NCBI GenBank assembly: GCA_023701205.1
Contig: JAMPXJ010000007.1
Coordinates: forward strand, 84,516-148,515
Direction: 5' to 3'
Source: Oligoflexia bacterium
GTDB taxonomy: Bacteria > Bdellovibrionota > UBA1018
DNA length: 64,000 bases
The notes under the pieces were generated by a model. The model had not been told where the DNA came from, ran no database searches, and saw nothing but the letters and a program-made list of their open reading frames with translations. A program made the translations under genes and the position numbers. Shown one piece after another: positions 1 to 8,204 of the stretch; the stretch's first letter is position 1, and every line of letters starts with the position of its first letter.

Positions 1-397
1 CCGGACCGTTCGCCGCCACCCCGAGCATCCCGCCCATGATGGAGAGGTTCTTCAGGAACATGATCAGCTGAAGCGTTCGCTCCCCGCCGGAGTAGGACCA
101 GAAGTTATGGAAAAACAGCGTCACCGGGACCAGATAAAGGAAGAGAAGAACGGCCGCGCCGCGCGCCCGCCAGCCGAGCAAAAGCGCGACGCCCGCGCCG
201 ATCTCGACAACGGTCGCGAGGCCCAGGAGAAGTTCGGGAAGCGGGAGCTGTTTCGAGGCGATCATCTGGAGAGCGACGCCCCAGCTGGGAATCTTGCTCA
301 AGCCGCTGATGATGAAGATCGCCCCCAGCAGGATCCGGCCCGCCAGGGCCAGGCCGTCCGAGGGGTAAGGCCGCACCGTTCTGAGTTCACGTTCCAT
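1..397 (-). CDS. DoxX family membrane protein (partial, runs off left edge)
   Basis: The reverse strand from an ATG at 395-397 reads open to base 1, giving about 132 residues of a small hydrophobic protein. The N-terminus is a short basic segment followed by GRILLGAIFIISGLSKI, the typical first membrane helix of DoxX/DoxD-like proteins, and at least three more hydrophobic stretches follow, including one rich in Gly/Ala/Leu near residues 58-75. DoxX proteins are four-helix inner-membrane proteins often linked to thiosulfate/quinone or redox-stress functions; the precise role here is unknown. The C-terminus lies outside the window. It is downstream of lgt on the same strand (52-bp gap), so it may share that transcript. 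Confidence 0.75.
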   Translation of the reverse strand, partial: MERELRTVRPYPSDGLALAGRILLGAIFIISGLSKIPSWGVALQMIASKQLPLPELLLGLATVVEIGAGVALLLGWRARGAAVLLFLYLVPVTLFFHNFWSYSGGERTLQLIMFLKNLSIMGGMLGVAANGP

Positions 398-449
398 TCC
401 CGAGATACCTGCAAACCACGTGCAGCAGGAGAGCAGGGCCGGCCTGTAA

Positions 450-1235
450 TCAGCTCCGCCCCGGAGCCTGGGGAGCACGTGCCGCGCGCGCGAAAAGAAA
501 TGCGCCCAGCGCCACGAGCGGCACGCTCAGCAGCTGGCCCATGTTCAGCGGGAGGGAGGACTCGAAAGCCACCTGGTTCTCCTTGAAAAACTCCCAGACG
601 AAGCGGCTGCCGAAGATCAGCATGAGGAATAATCCGAAAAGATAGCCCTGCCGCTTGCCCTTGCCGCTCCAGTAGAGCCGGTAAAGAAGCGCGAACGCCG
701 CGAAGTATCCGAGCGACTCGTAAAGCTGGGTGGGATGCCGCGGGATCGCGTCGATGCGCGTGAACACGAAGGACCACGGCAGCTCGGCCGGCTTGCCCAG
801 GATCTCGGAGTTGAAAAGGTTGCCCAGCCGGATGAAACCGCCGGCCAGCGCTACCGTGATGCAAAGACGATCGACAAGCCACAGCCAGCTCAGTCGGTGC
901 TTGCGACAGTAAAGGAAGAGCGCGAAAAAAATCCCGATGGCCGCGCCATGGCTGGCCAGTCCGCCTTCCCAGACCTTCAGGATGCGAATGGGATCGGCCA
1001 GGTAGATCTCGGGCTCGTAAAAAAGACAGTGGCCCACGCGCGCGCCGCCGATCGTTCCCACGATCATGTAAATGAATAGCGGGTCGAGGTGCTTTTCCGA
1101 GACCTTCTCGGCGGCGAACATCTTCTGCACGATCCGGAAGCCAAGCACGAACGAGATCGCGAAAAGCAGGCCGTACCACCGGATGGAGAAACTGCCGATG
1201 CTCAGAAGCTCGGGGCTGACGTTCCAATGGATCAT
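450..1235 (-). CDS. lgt: Prolipoprotein diacylglyceryl transferase
   Basis: A 261-residue polytopic membrane protein, the usual size for Lgt. It transfers diacylglycerol from phosphatidylglycerol to the lipobox cysteine of prolipoproteins at the inner membrane, the first step of lipoprotein maturation. Visible family signatures are GGLASHGAAIG (91-101), RLGNLFNSEI (136-145, with the signature Arg/Asn/Glu positions) and HPTQLYES (167-174). About seven hydrophobic segments are visible. The ATG at 1235 is preceded by a GAGGA sequence about ten bases upstream. It is divergent from the ArsR-rhodanese gene across a 51-bp gap. Lipoproteins that would depend on it are encoded at 39206-40501 and 52459-53250. 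Confidence 0.96.
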   Translation of the reverse strand: MIHWNVSPELLSIGSFSIRWYGLLFAISFVLGFRIVQKMFAAEKVSEKHLDPLFIYMIVGTIGGARVGHCLFYEPEIYLADPIRILKVWEGGLASHGAAIGIFFALFLYCRKHRLSWLWLVDRLCITVALAGGFIRLGNLFNSEILGKPAELPWSFVFTRIDAIPRHPTQLYESLGYFAAFALLYRLYWSGKGKRQGYLFGLFLMLIFGSRFVWEFFKENQVAFESSLPLNMGQLLSVPLVALGAFLFARAARAPQAPGRS

Positions 1236-1258
1236 TTCATGCTTCCTCTAGCGCCAGA

Positions 1259-1278
1259 ATTCAAGTAGTCTATTGAAT
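1259..1278. promoter_or_regulatory. Candidate ArsR-family operator (inverted repeat)
   Basis: ATTCAA, eight bases, TTGAAT form a perfect 6-bp inverted repeat in the divergent gap between lgt and the ArsR-rhodanese gene, ending nine bases before the regulator's ATG. AT-rich spaced palindromes of this sort are typical ArsR/SmtB sites, so autoregulation is likely, but no binding is shown. A TATAAG hexamer directly abuts the right arm. Confidence 0.5.
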
Positions 1279-1286
1279 ATAAGCTT

Positions 1287-1973
1287 ATGTCCTCTCAATT
1301 GCCAGAAACAAATTCGGACCCCAGGGAGCTGATCTACCAGAAGCTCGGGCAGATCGCGCTCGCGCTGGGCTCGCCTTCGCGACTCAAGCTGATCCAGATC
1401 CTTTCGCAGTCCCCGCGCACGGTAGAGGAGCTGAGCGAGCGCTCGGGGCAGAGCGTGGCTAACACCTCCCAGCATCTGCAGCGCATGGCGAAGGAGGGGC
1501 TCGTCGCCTGCCAGCGCCAGGGCGTTTCGCGGATCTACCGCCTGGCCAACCCGCGGGTGCTCGAGCTTTGGGAATCGCTGCAGCTGCTGGCGCACGAGCT
1601 CTTTCCGCAGCTTGACGAGGCCGAGGTCGCGCTGACGGATGCCACGCTTCACGCCGAAGCCACGGCCGCGGAGGTCGTCGAGGCAGTGATCGATAAGAAG
1701 GCGGTTCTGCTCGATGTCCGCGAGAGCGAGGAGAGCGGCGCCACTCCGGTACCTGAGTCGCTGTGGGTGCCGATGGAGCAGCTCAAGGCCGAGCTCAAGC
1801 GGCTTCCCCGGCAGAAGACGATCTACGTGTTTTGCCGCGGACGCTACTGCGGCCTGGCTTCGCAGGCCGTCAAGGCCTTGCGCGCCGCGGGCTTCAAGGC
1901 TTATCGGCTGCGCGAGAGCTCCTTCCGCCTGAATCAGCTCCTGGGTTCCGGGCGGAAGCCCCGGCAGAAGTGA
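1287..1973 (+). CDS. ArsR-family regulator fused to a rhodanese domain
   Basis: A 228-residue two-domain protein. Residues 15-100 form an ArsR-type winged helix: LGSPSRLKLIQIL leads into the recognition region SGQSVANTSQHLQRM, then the wing RQGVSRIYRL. Residues about 125-215 are a rhodanese domain with the LLDVRE motif (141-146) and the active-site loop VFCRGRYCGLAS, in which Cys183 (or Cys188) would carry a persulfide. ArsR-rhodanese fusions are known and are thought to sense or handle sulfane sulfur, but the signal here is unproven. No Shine-Dalgarno sequence precedes the ATG, so the mRNA may be leaderless. An operator-like palindrome lies just upstream. The next gene starts 54 bases downstream. 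Confidence 0.9.
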   Translation: MSSQLPETNSDPRELIYQKLGQIALALGSPSRLKLIQILSQSPRTVEELSERSGQSVANTSQHLQRMAKEGLVACQRQGVSRIYRLANPRVLELWESLQLLAHELFPQLDEAEVALTDATLHAEATAAEVVEAVIDKKAVLLDVRESEESGATPVPESLWVPMEQLKAELKRLPRQKTIYVFCRGRYCGLASQAVKALRAAGFKAYRLRESSFRLNQLLGSGRKPRQK

Positions 1974-2027
1974 CTTGTCCTCCGCGAGGCGCATGCCTTG
2001 CAGAACGCTTCGCCCGGAGGGGCGAAG

Positions 2028-3335
2028 ATGCGGGTGGGCGAACTTTCCGATGGACTCGAGCGGGCTTCCCTTCCGGTGCGGGAGGTTCGCGCGCTACAGC
2101 CGCTGATCGATCGGATCTCGCGGGCCAAGGTGGTGATGCTCGGTGAGTCGACGCACGGAACCGAGGAGTTCTACCGCTGGCGGCGCCTGATCACGCAGTG
2201 GCTGATCACCAAGCACGGCTTCCGGCTGCTGGCGCTGGAGTGGGACTGGCCCGAGGCCGTGAAGATCCACCGCTACGCGCGCTTCGGCGAGGGCCGGGAT
2301 GCGCGCACCGCGCTCGAGCGGACGGAGCGCTGGCCCACGTGGATGTGGGCCAATACCGAGATGATCCGCCTCGTCGAATGGCTCCGTTCGCACGAAGGGG
2401 CCCGTGGTTCCGGCGAGCCCGTGCGCGTCGCAGGCCTGGACCTCTACGCGCTCTTCGAGTCCATGGAGGCCGTGATCCGCTGCCTCGAGGAGATCAGTCC
2501 GCTCATGGCCCGGCGGGCGAAAAAGCATTATGCCTGCCTCGACCGCTTCTCGGGCGACGAGATGCTTTATGCACGCTCGACGCTGAAATTTCCACGCGGC
2601 TGCGAGGAGGAGGTTTCGCGCACGCTCGAGGATCTCCTGCGGCTCAGGATCGAGCGCGCGGGCCGCGAAGGGTTGGCCGCCGAACGGCTGATCGATGCGC
2701 AGCAGAGCGCGCGCGTCGTACGCAGCGCCGAGAGCTATTATCGAACCCTGATTCACGGGGATGACCGTTCGTGGAATATCCGGGATCGGCACATGCTTGA
2801 AACCCTCCGGTGGCTCCTGGAGGTAGAGGAGGGCAAGGCGATCGTCTGGGCCCACAACACCCATATCGGCGATTATCGCGCGACCGAGATGGCGCGCGAG
2901 GGTCTGGTCAACTTGGGCGGCCTGGCGCGGGAGCACTGGGGCGAGGAGCAGGTCGCGCTGGTGGGTTTCGGAACCTTCGAGGGGCGCGTGATGGCCTCGC
3001 GCGCGTGGGAAGGTCCGATGCAGGAGATGACGCTGCCCCCGGCGAAACCCGCGAGCCTCGATGCCGCGTATCACGCGCTGGCGAGCAAGCTGGAATGCCC
3101 GCAGGTGGTCTCGATCTTCGATGAGAAGTCCCATCCGGCGCTCCGGGACAGCCTGGATCAGCGCGCCATCGGCGTCGTCTTCGATCCGGAGCATGAGCGC
3201 GGCAACTACACGGCCACGGCGCTCGCGCGGCGTTACGATGCGTTTTTCCATATCGACCGCACGAGCGCGCTGGAGCCCCTGGTGCTGCCGTTTGAGCGCG
3301 AGAAATTTCCCGAAACCTGGCCGATGGGGCGGTGA
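2028..3335 (+). CDS. Erythromycin esterase-like protein
   Basis: 435 residues of the erythromycin-esterase superfamily (EreA/EreB-like hydrolases and many uncharacterised relatives). The signature LGESTHGTEEFY lies at residues 38-49, with Glu40 and His43 in the position of the catalytic Glu/His of Ere enzymes; WAHNTHIGDY further on matches the second conserved His region. A TTG at 1998 would add ten residues, but the ATG at 2028 has GGAGG eight bases upstream and is preferred. It follows the ArsR-rhodanese gene on the same strand and may be in its regulon. Macrolide hydrolysis should not be assumed: most family members have unknown substrates. Confidence 0.87.
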   Translation: MRVGELSDGLERASLPVREVRALQPLIDRISRAKVVMLGESTHGTEEFYRWRRLITQWLITKHGFRLLALEWDWPEAVKIHRYARFGEGRDARTALERTERWPTWMWANTEMIRLVEWLRSHEGARGSGEPVRVAGLDLYALFESMEAVIRCLEEISPLMARRAKKHYACLDRFSGDEMLYARSTLKFPRGCEEEVSRTLEDLLRLRIERAGREGLAAERLIDAQQSARVVRSAESYYRTLIHGDDRSWNIRDRHMLETLRWLLEVEEGKAIVWAHNTHIGDYRATEMAREGLVNLGGLAREHWGEEQVALVGFGTFEGRVMASRAWEGPMQEMTLPPAKPASLDAAYHALASKLECPQVVSIFDEKSHPALRDSLDQRAIGVVFDPEHERGNYTATALARRYDAFFHIDRTSALEPLVLPFEREKFPETWPMGR

Positions 3336-3380
3336 TCATCTCGCGCGGGACGCCTCGAGACGCAGTACCTCCGCACTCAG

Positions 3381-3812
3381 TCAGGCGGCACTCCTCCGCG
3401 TTTCGAGATCCCGCAGGTAGTTCACCAGGTCGGACTCATTGATGTTGTATAGGTCCTGGTCGATCATTCCCGAGACCCGGCCATGAACCGAGGGGCTGAG
3501 CGAATCCCGCAGGATCCCGAGCAGGCGCGACTCGGCACAGAGGATGAGCGCTTCGAACTCGCCCCGCGCGAGCGCCTCATCGAGCTCCTGGGCGATTTGC
3601 CCCGAGTAGGACTCCGCGATTTCGCGCTCGAGCTTCTCCTGCGCGGAATCCGTGAGGACCTCCGGGAGGTCCTCGTCCCCGGCGAAATCAGCGTCGCGGA
3701 GCTGGATGGAGGGCCTCCGGAGCTCCCGGACGAAGCTGACCCCATCCTTCAGATCCTCGAACTGGAACAAGCGGGCGCCTCTCAAGTTGGAGCATAAGAC
3801 CCAGGTCGGCAT
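3381..3812 (-). CDS. Host-attachment family protein (PF10116-like)
   Basis: 143 residues with the features of the host_attach family, proteins annotated as required for attachment to host cells. Visible are the N-terminal strand TWVLCSNLRGARLFQF, an acidic middle region, and the C-terminal half with EALILCAESRLLGILRDSL, which resembles an eRF1/Nif11-type fold seen in this family. No signal peptide is present, so a cytoplasmic location is likely, and the attachment name reflects genetic work in plant-associated bacteria rather than biochemistry. It is convergent with the esterase-like gene and divergent from the asparaginase gene across 74 bases. Confidence 0.8.
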   Translation of the reverse strand: MPTWVLCSNLRGARLFQFEDLKDGVSFVRELRRPSIQLRDADFAGDEDLPEVLTDSAQEKLEREIAESYSGQIAQELDEALARGEFEALILCAESRLLGILRDSLSPSVHGRVSGMIDQDLYNINESDLVNYLRDLETRRSAA

Positions 3813-3886
3813 GCGGCCAGTGGGTGCAAGTCATCTGCCGATAGCCCTTGTCGTGACGGAGGGGCCCTTGTTAGGCTGTTCCCCTC

Positions 3887-4912
3887 ATGGCCAAAGTCCT
3901 GATTCTCTATACGGGTGGAACCTTCGGAATGGACGAGTACCCGCTCGATCTGCCCAAGCTCTCTCCGGCGCTTCTGGGCGAGAGACTGCGCGCGCGCGTT
4001 CCCGAGCTCGCGAAGCTGGCGGAGTGCGACATCGAAATCCTGCTCAACTGCGATAGCGCGCAGGTCGGTCCGGACGAATGGCTGCTTTTCGCCGATCGCA
4101 TCCGTTCGAAATGGAAGCGTTATGACGGCATCGTCCTATTGCACGGGACCGATACGATGAGCTACACGGCGAGCGCGCTTTCTTTTCTGCTCCGGCCTTG
4201 TCTCAAGCCGGTCGTGGTCACCGGCGCGCAAAGGCCGCTGGCCGCCTTGCGAACCGACGCGCGGCGGAATCTCATCTCGGCCGTCGAGATCGCCGCCCAC
4301 GGACCGCGCGGCGTCGTCAAGCAGGTGAGCCTTTTCTTCGATAACCGCCTGCTGCAAGGCAATCGCGCGCGCAAGCGAAGCGCCGCGGAGTTCGACGCGT
4401 TCGAGAGCCCGAAGGCTGCTCCGCTCGCGCTGGTGGGAACCGAGATCGTTTATGACCCGTCTGCCGCGACGTGGAGCAGGCGCAAGCGCCAGGCCGGGCG
4501 TCTGCAGCCGCGCTTCAGCCGCAAGGTTGCCGTGATGCATGTCACTCCGGGTTTTCCGAGCGCGATCATGAGCCAGCGGCTGCTGCCGGATCTGGACGGC
4601 GTGCTCCTCGTCGCTTTTCCCTCGGGTACGGCGCCGACTCAGGACGGAGCTTTCATGGATTTCCTGGCGGAGGCGCGACGCCGGAGGCTGCCGGTGGTCA
4701 TCATAACCGAGAGCACCGGAGAGGGCGCCTCGCACGCCTCGCCGCCCGCCTATGTCGCCTGTCGTGAGGTGCTCGAAGCCGGTGCGCTTTGGGCGGGCGA
4801 GATGACCCTCGAAGCCGCCTTCGTGAAAACCTCGTTGCTGCTGGGACAGCCGGGAGGGAAGACGCGTTTTCATCGGCTTTGGAAAAAAGGACTCGCGGGC
4901 GAGCAAGGATGA
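3887..4912 (+). CDS. ansA: L-asparaginase, type I-like
   Basis: 341 residues, the usual asparaginase length, without a signal peptide, so probably the cytoplasmic (type I) form that hydrolyses asparagine to aspartate and ammonia. The N-terminal LYTGGTFGM (8-15) carries the first catalytic Thr (Thr12), and LLHGTDTMSYTASALSF contains the second active-site pair (Thr88-Asp89). The VVTGAQRPL motif that follows is also conserved in the family. The C-terminal part is more divergent. No good ribosome-binding site precedes the ATG at 3887, but the TGG motif fixes the start near here. Confidence 0.92.
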   Translation: MAKVLILYTGGTFGMDEYPLDLPKLSPALLGERLRARVPELAKLAECDIEILLNCDSAQVGPDEWLLFADRIRSKWKRYDGIVLLHGTDTMSYTASALSFLLRPCLKPVVVTGAQRPLAALRTDARRNLISAVEIAAHGPRGVVKQVSLFFDNRLLQGNRARKRSAAEFDAFESPKAAPLALVGTEIVYDPSAATWSRRKRQAGRLQPRFSRKVAVMHVTPGFPSAIMSQRLLPDLDGVLLVAFPSGTAPTQDGAFMDFLAEARRRRLPVVIITESTGEGASHASPPAYVACREVLEAGALWAGEMTLEAAFVKTSLLLGQPGGKTRFHRLWKKGLAGEQG

Positions 4913-4956
4913 CGCGTCGCCCGGCCCGGGGCACGGCGTTTGCTCGTTTCCGAGTA

Positions 4957-5436
4957 ATGCGCAAGCCGGGGATTCTTCTTGCCGCTTTGTGTTTCCTTTC
5001 AGCCGCTGGAGTTCACGCGCAATCGGAGATCTCGCCGCTTCCGCTGCCTTCGGTCGCGGGACCGGTCCTTTTCGGGAGCGGCGGCTATCTCACGGCCGGC
5101 CCCGAAGGGGTTCAGCTCTTCGGTGTGTCCTCGCCCACGCCGGAACCTGTTCCCAATCAGCCGGGTGCCGTACAGGCCGGTGCCGCGGCGCAACCGACGG
5201 AACTCCGAACAGAGCCCCCGACCGTCATCTGCCGTTGCGAGTGCCCGCCGTGCGAAGCGGCGGCCGGCGGCTTGCCGCTGCAGGAATATGTGGAAAACGG
5301 CCGCCCGACCGATCAGCTGACCGAGGGGCCCGAGGGCTTCGTCCGGGGTGACCGAGCTGGCGAGGTTGCCGACGAAGCGGCCGGTGAAGCACCTGGCGAA
5401 ATTCCTCGCGAAACCGAGCCGAGCCCTCTCCCTTGA
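4957..5436 (+). CDS. Secreted Pro/Glu-rich protein with a Cys cluster
   Basis: 159 residues from the ATG at 4957. A longer in-frame extension exists upstream, but it overlaps the asparaginase gene, and starting at 4957 places a clean signal peptide (Met-Arg-Lys, hydrophobic core, AGVHAQ cleavage region) at the N-terminus. The mature part is low in predicted structure, rich in Pro, Glu, Ala and Gly, and has a compact cysteine motif VICRCECPPCEA. I do not recognise a family. The four Cys in eight residues could bind metal or form disulfides. It lies 44 bases after asparaginase, and its stop codon overlaps a TTGACA hexamer that may serve the next gene. Confidence 0.7.
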   Translation: MRKPGILLAALCFLSAAGVHAQSEISPLPLPSVAGPVLFGSGGYLTAGPEGVQLFGVSSPTPEPVPNQPGAVQAGAAAQPTELRTEPPTVICRCECPPCEAAAGGLPLQEYVENGRPTDQLTEGPEGFVRGDRAGEVADEAAGEAPGEIPRETEPSPLP

Positions 5437-5461
5437 CACAGGCTTCTTGTCCATTTAACGG
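5433..5461 (+). promoter_or_regulatory. Candidate promoter for the YceI gene
   Basis: A perfect TTGACA (5433-5438) overlaps the stop codon of the preceding gene. Seventeen bases later lies TAACGG, a poor -10 match, so the assignment rests mainly on the -35. A perfect 6-3-6 palindrome, AAGTTTCGAAAACTT (5536-5550), sits just before the ribosome-binding site of the YceI gene and could be an mRNA hairpin or operator. Confidence 0.3.
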
Positions 5462-5564
5462 CACAGTAAATCCTAACTTTGCAGTCTGGTGGGATGCTTC
5501 GTTTCCGCTTACTCTGGAGTCAAACCGGAACACAAAAGTTTCGAAAACTTCAAAGGAGAGTGAA

Positions 5565-6218
5565 ATGAAAATCCAGAATCAGAAAGTCCTGAGCGCCACC
5601 GCGCTCGTTGCGTTCCTCATGGTCAGCCCCGCCGCCTGGTCGGCTCCGAAGGCGAAGAAGGTCGCGTCCGACGCCAAGGTCGTCACGCTCGACCCCAAGG
5701 CGAGCTCGATCGCCTGGACCGGCAAGAAGCTCGCCGGCACCCATAACGGCCTCATCCAGCTCAAGTCGGGTCAGGTCGAATTCAAAAAAGGCGCCCCCGT
5801 CGGCGGCTCCTTCGAAGTCGACATGGGCTCGATCACCAACACCGACCTGACTGACGCGGGCTATAACGCGAAGCTCGTGGGCCACCTCAAGTCCGACGAT
5901 TTCTTCGGCGCAGAGAAGCACCCGGTCTCCACTTTCAAGATCACCGGCGTGAAAGCGCTCAAGGCGGCCGCCGGCCAGCCGACGCATGAGATCTCTGGCG
6001 ACCTCACGATCAAGGGCAAGACCCAGCCCGTGAGCTTCCCGGCCGTCGTGAAGATGGGAGGCGGCAAGGCCGAAGCGCAGGCCACCGTGACGCTGGATCG
6101 CACCCGCTGGGATCTCCAATACAACTCGGGCAAGTTCTTCGACCCCAAAGCCCTGGGCGACAAGCTCATCGACGACAACTTCGTCCTCGACCTGAAGCTC
6201 GTCGGCCAGGCGATCTGA
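5565..6218 (+). CDS. Periplasmic YceI family protein
   Basis: 217 residues from the ATG at 5565, which has AAGGAG six bases upstream; the frame stays open further upstream but without a start that yields an export signal. A signal peptide (basic start, hydrophobic core, SAPKA cleavage zone) is followed by a complete YceI beta-barrel/lipocalin-like domain: SSIAWTGKKLAGTHNGLI, GSFEVDMGSITNTDL, LKSDDFFGAEKHPVSTFKIT, ISGDLTIKGKTQPVSFPA and FVLDLKLVG. YceI proteins bind polyisoprenoids or other amphiphiles in the periplasm. It appears to be a single-gene transcript, ending at a strong hairpin terminator. Confidence 0.94.
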   Translation: MKIQNQKVLSATALVAFLMVSPAAWSAPKAKKVASDAKVVTLDPKASSIAWTGKKLAGTHNGLIQLKSGQVEFKKGAPVGGSFEVDMGSITNTDLTDAGYNAKLVGHLKSDDFFGAEKHPVSTFKITGVKALKAAAGQPTHEISGDLTIKGKTQPVSFPAVVKMGGGKAEAQATVTLDRTRWDLQYNSGKFFDPKALGDKLIDDNFVLDLKLVGQAI

Positions 6219-6242
6219 TCGTACGTACGGATCGTTTCTCCC

Positions 6243-6285
6243 AAAAAGGGCTCCGGGACTTTGTGCCCGGGGCCCTTTGCCTTTC
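6243..6285 (+). terminator. Rho-independent terminator after the YceI gene
   Basis: AAAAGGGCTCCGGG pairs with CCCGGGGCCCTTT across a short loop (about 13 bp with one G-T wobble), followed by a pyrimidine-rich tract. The A-rich left side makes it potentially bidirectional, serving the leftward gene ending at 6328 as well. Confidence 0.75.
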
Positions 6286-6327
6286 TGTCGCCAGCGCCCC
6301 TCGCCAGGTCCCGGCAGCAAGGGCGAG

Positions 6328-7491
6328 TCAGGGTCGCTCGAGGAACTTCCGGATCGCGCCTTCAGCCTGGGTGATCGAGCCGATCCCGTCGAAATGGCCG
6401 GTGCCGCCATCGAGCTCGAAGACCTCGACGGGCACTCCAGCCGCTTTCAGCTCCCTTTCGGTGTTGCGCGAATAATCGCGGAACGCGAGCAGGTCTTTCT
6501 TGGAAGGCACGAGCAGGACGCGCGCCTTGATCTTGCGAAGCTCGTCCTTGATCGACCACAGCTGCACGGCTTTTGCGTGATAGAGGATGGAGTTGGCATC
6601 ATAGAGCTTCTCGAAGGCGCCCACGAGCGTGTCCACCCAGCTCTCGATCTGGTACTTGTTCTGGAAGCTTTGCGCCGGATCCTTGTCCGCCGCCGCCCAG
6701 GCGCGGCCGAACTTCGCGCTCGCCCAGTCGTAATGATAGGTGCTGAAGATGACCTGCTTGATGGAGAGCCGGATCCCATCGAGCGGCTCCTCGCGGCCGT
6801 AATAATCGCCGCCATTCCATTTCGGATCCATGAGGATCGGGCTCATCCAGAGGTTCAGCGCCTGGATCGCGAACGGGTTGCAGTCGATGTCGCCGGGGAT
6901 GACGCCGATCACGCGTTCCACCGCCTCCGGATACGTCACCGCCCAGGTGAGCGCCTGCACGGAGCCGCTCGAGGGCCCCATCACGGCGCGCAGCTTCGTG
7001 ATCCCGAGCGAATCCAATAGCGCCTTCTGCACGTTGACGAAGTCGCGGATCGTGACGATCGGGAAGCTCATCCCGTAAGGACGGCCCGTCGCCGGATCGA
7101 TCGAGGCGGGGCCCGTCGTGACCGTATTGGGATCCTTGGCGTTGACGTTCACCAGCGTATCCGAGGCGATCACGAAAAACTTGTCGGTGTCGATCGCCTT
7201 GCCCGAGCCGATGATCGCGTCCCAGAAGCCCGCCGACTTGTCCTCGGGCTTGTACTTGCCCGCGGCGTGACCCTTTCCGAGGAAGAAATGCTCGATGAGG
7301 ATGACGTTGTCCTTGCGCTCGTTGAGCGTGCCGTAGGTTTCGTAGCCGACCTTGAGATCGCGGATCTCCTTTCCGCTTTCGGTCTTGAAGCTCTTCATCG
7401 AGAAGACCTGCTTCTCGACCAGGCGGTCGTACGCGAACGCGTGGGAGCAAAGGATCAGTAACGGGAGAATGATGAGCAGGGGGTTTCGCAT
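6328..7491 (-). CDS. Exported MetX-like alpha/beta-hydrolase
   Basis: 387 residues. The fold is that of homoserine O-acetyltransferase-like alpha/beta hydrolases: TLNERKDNVILIEHFFLG, then the nucleophile elbow GPSSGSVQAL, the Asp region VPSKKDLLAFRDY and the His region GGTGHFDGIG, so a Ser-Asp-His triad is complete. Unlike cytoplasmic MetX it begins with a clear signal peptide ending SHAFA, implying a periplasmic enzyme, which argues against a role in methionine synthesis. An ATG at 7519-7521 is possible, but the ATG at 7489-7491 has GGAGG eight bases upstream and puts the signal peptide at the N-terminus. The substrate is unknown; a periplasmic acyltransferase or esterase is the best guess. 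Confidence 0.85.
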   Translation of the reverse strand: MRNPLLIILPLLILCSHAFAYDRLVEKQVFSMKSFKTESGKEIRDLKVGYETYGTLNERKDNVILIEHFFLGKGHAAGKYKPEDKSAGFWDAIIGSGKAIDTDKFFVIASDTLVNVNAKDPNTVTTGPASIDPATGRPYGMSFPIVTIRDFVNVQKALLDSLGITKLRAVMGPSSGSVQALTWAVTYPEAVERVIGVIPGDIDCNPFAIQALNLWMSPILMDPKWNGGDYYGREEPLDGIRLSIKQVIFSTYHYDWASAKFGRAWAAADKDPAQSFQNKYQIESWVDTLVGAFEKLYDANSILYHAKAVQLWSIKDELRKIKARVLLVPSKKDLLAFRDYSRNTERELKAAGVPVEVFELDGGTGHFDGIGSITQAEGAIRKFLERP

Positions 7492-7552
7492 GGGGGGCCT
7501 CCGTAAAGGCGGGGATATCAAAGGCTTCGGGCGATGGCTAGTCCGGACTGCC

Positions 7553-7596
7553 TAACGATTAGACAGCCTGCGACGTCACCGCTCGTTACTCGAATT
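7553..7596 (+). promoter_or_regulatory. Shared 44-bp upstream element, copy A
   Basis: This segment upstream of the secreted-protein gene at 7659 aligns without gaps to 11179-11222, upstream of the secreted-protein gene at 11268; I count 30 identities in 44 positions. It contains TAGACA (7560-7565) where copy B has TTGACA, suggesting a common promoter or operator. No convincing -10 hexamer is visible in either copy. Confidence 0.45.
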
Positions 7597-7658
7597 ACTC
7601 CGACTCAAGCGGTAATCTCTCGGTCACGGGACATCAGTCCTGAAAGAAGGAGAAGGTC

Positions 7659-8204
7659 ATGAATTACAAACTGCTGTTAGGTTTCGTTGGAATTCTTACT
7701 TGCACCGTCGCTCAAGCCAGAACCTCTCGGGTGCCCTCTGATCAGCTGGAATGTCAGTCGATCATCGAAGCGATCCCGGATCAGCCGGAGGGCGTAGCCA
7801 AAAAAACCGTCTACAAGGGATTTTATTTTCGAAAAAATGAACGCACGGTCGGATTCCTCGACGAGCTGCCGGGCTACAGCGCTTTTTTGGTAAGGGGAGT
7901 CAGCATTGATGGCGGAAAGCTGTCGCCTGAGCTGGCAACCCTCATTGTCCAGCGCACTGGAGTCGTGGTCACCTGGAACACCCGACAGCCTCTCGAGGTG
8001 GAGTTCGACAATTACGACCTGGGGACCCAGTCTTACCGCACGAAGCTCGCGGGCAAGCTGGATTTTCAAGGGATACGCATCTTCTGCGCTCAAAGCACGA
8101 AAGAGATAGAAGCGATGATCAGGAGGGCCTATCCGGAAAGCGTGGCGAGCATCCTTCCGTTCTCGAGCGGACCTTGGGAGATCCCCGCTGACCCGGAGCT
8201 TTAA
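7659..8204 (+). CDS. Small secreted protein, unknown function
   Basis: 181 residues with a good ribosome-binding site (GAAGGAGAAGG) before the ATG. Residues 1-20 form a signal peptide ending AQA, so the protein is exported. The mature part has two Cys (one near residue 32, one near 147) that could form a disulfide, and a mixed, beta-rich composition without repeats. I do not recognise the family. Its stop codon overlaps the stop of the convergent protease gene. The shared 44-bp element upstream links its expression to the secreted protein at 11268. Confidence 0.75.
   Translation: MNYKLLLGFVGILTCTVAQARTSRVPSDQLECQSIIEAIPDQPEGVAKKTVYKGFYFRKNERTVGFLDELPGYSAFLVRGVSIDGGKLSPELATLIVQRTGVVVTWNTRQPLEVEFDNYDLGTQSYRTKLAGKLDFQGIRIFCAQSTKEIEAMIRRAYPESVASILPFSSGPWEIPADPEL

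Noticed and set aside
2028..3335. Macrolide resistance gene
   Set aside because: Only the superfamily signature is visible; most members have no known antibiotic activity and there is no mobile or resistance context.
6328..7491. Methionine biosynthesis metX
   Set aside because: The protein is exported by its signal peptide and lacks met-gene neighbours.
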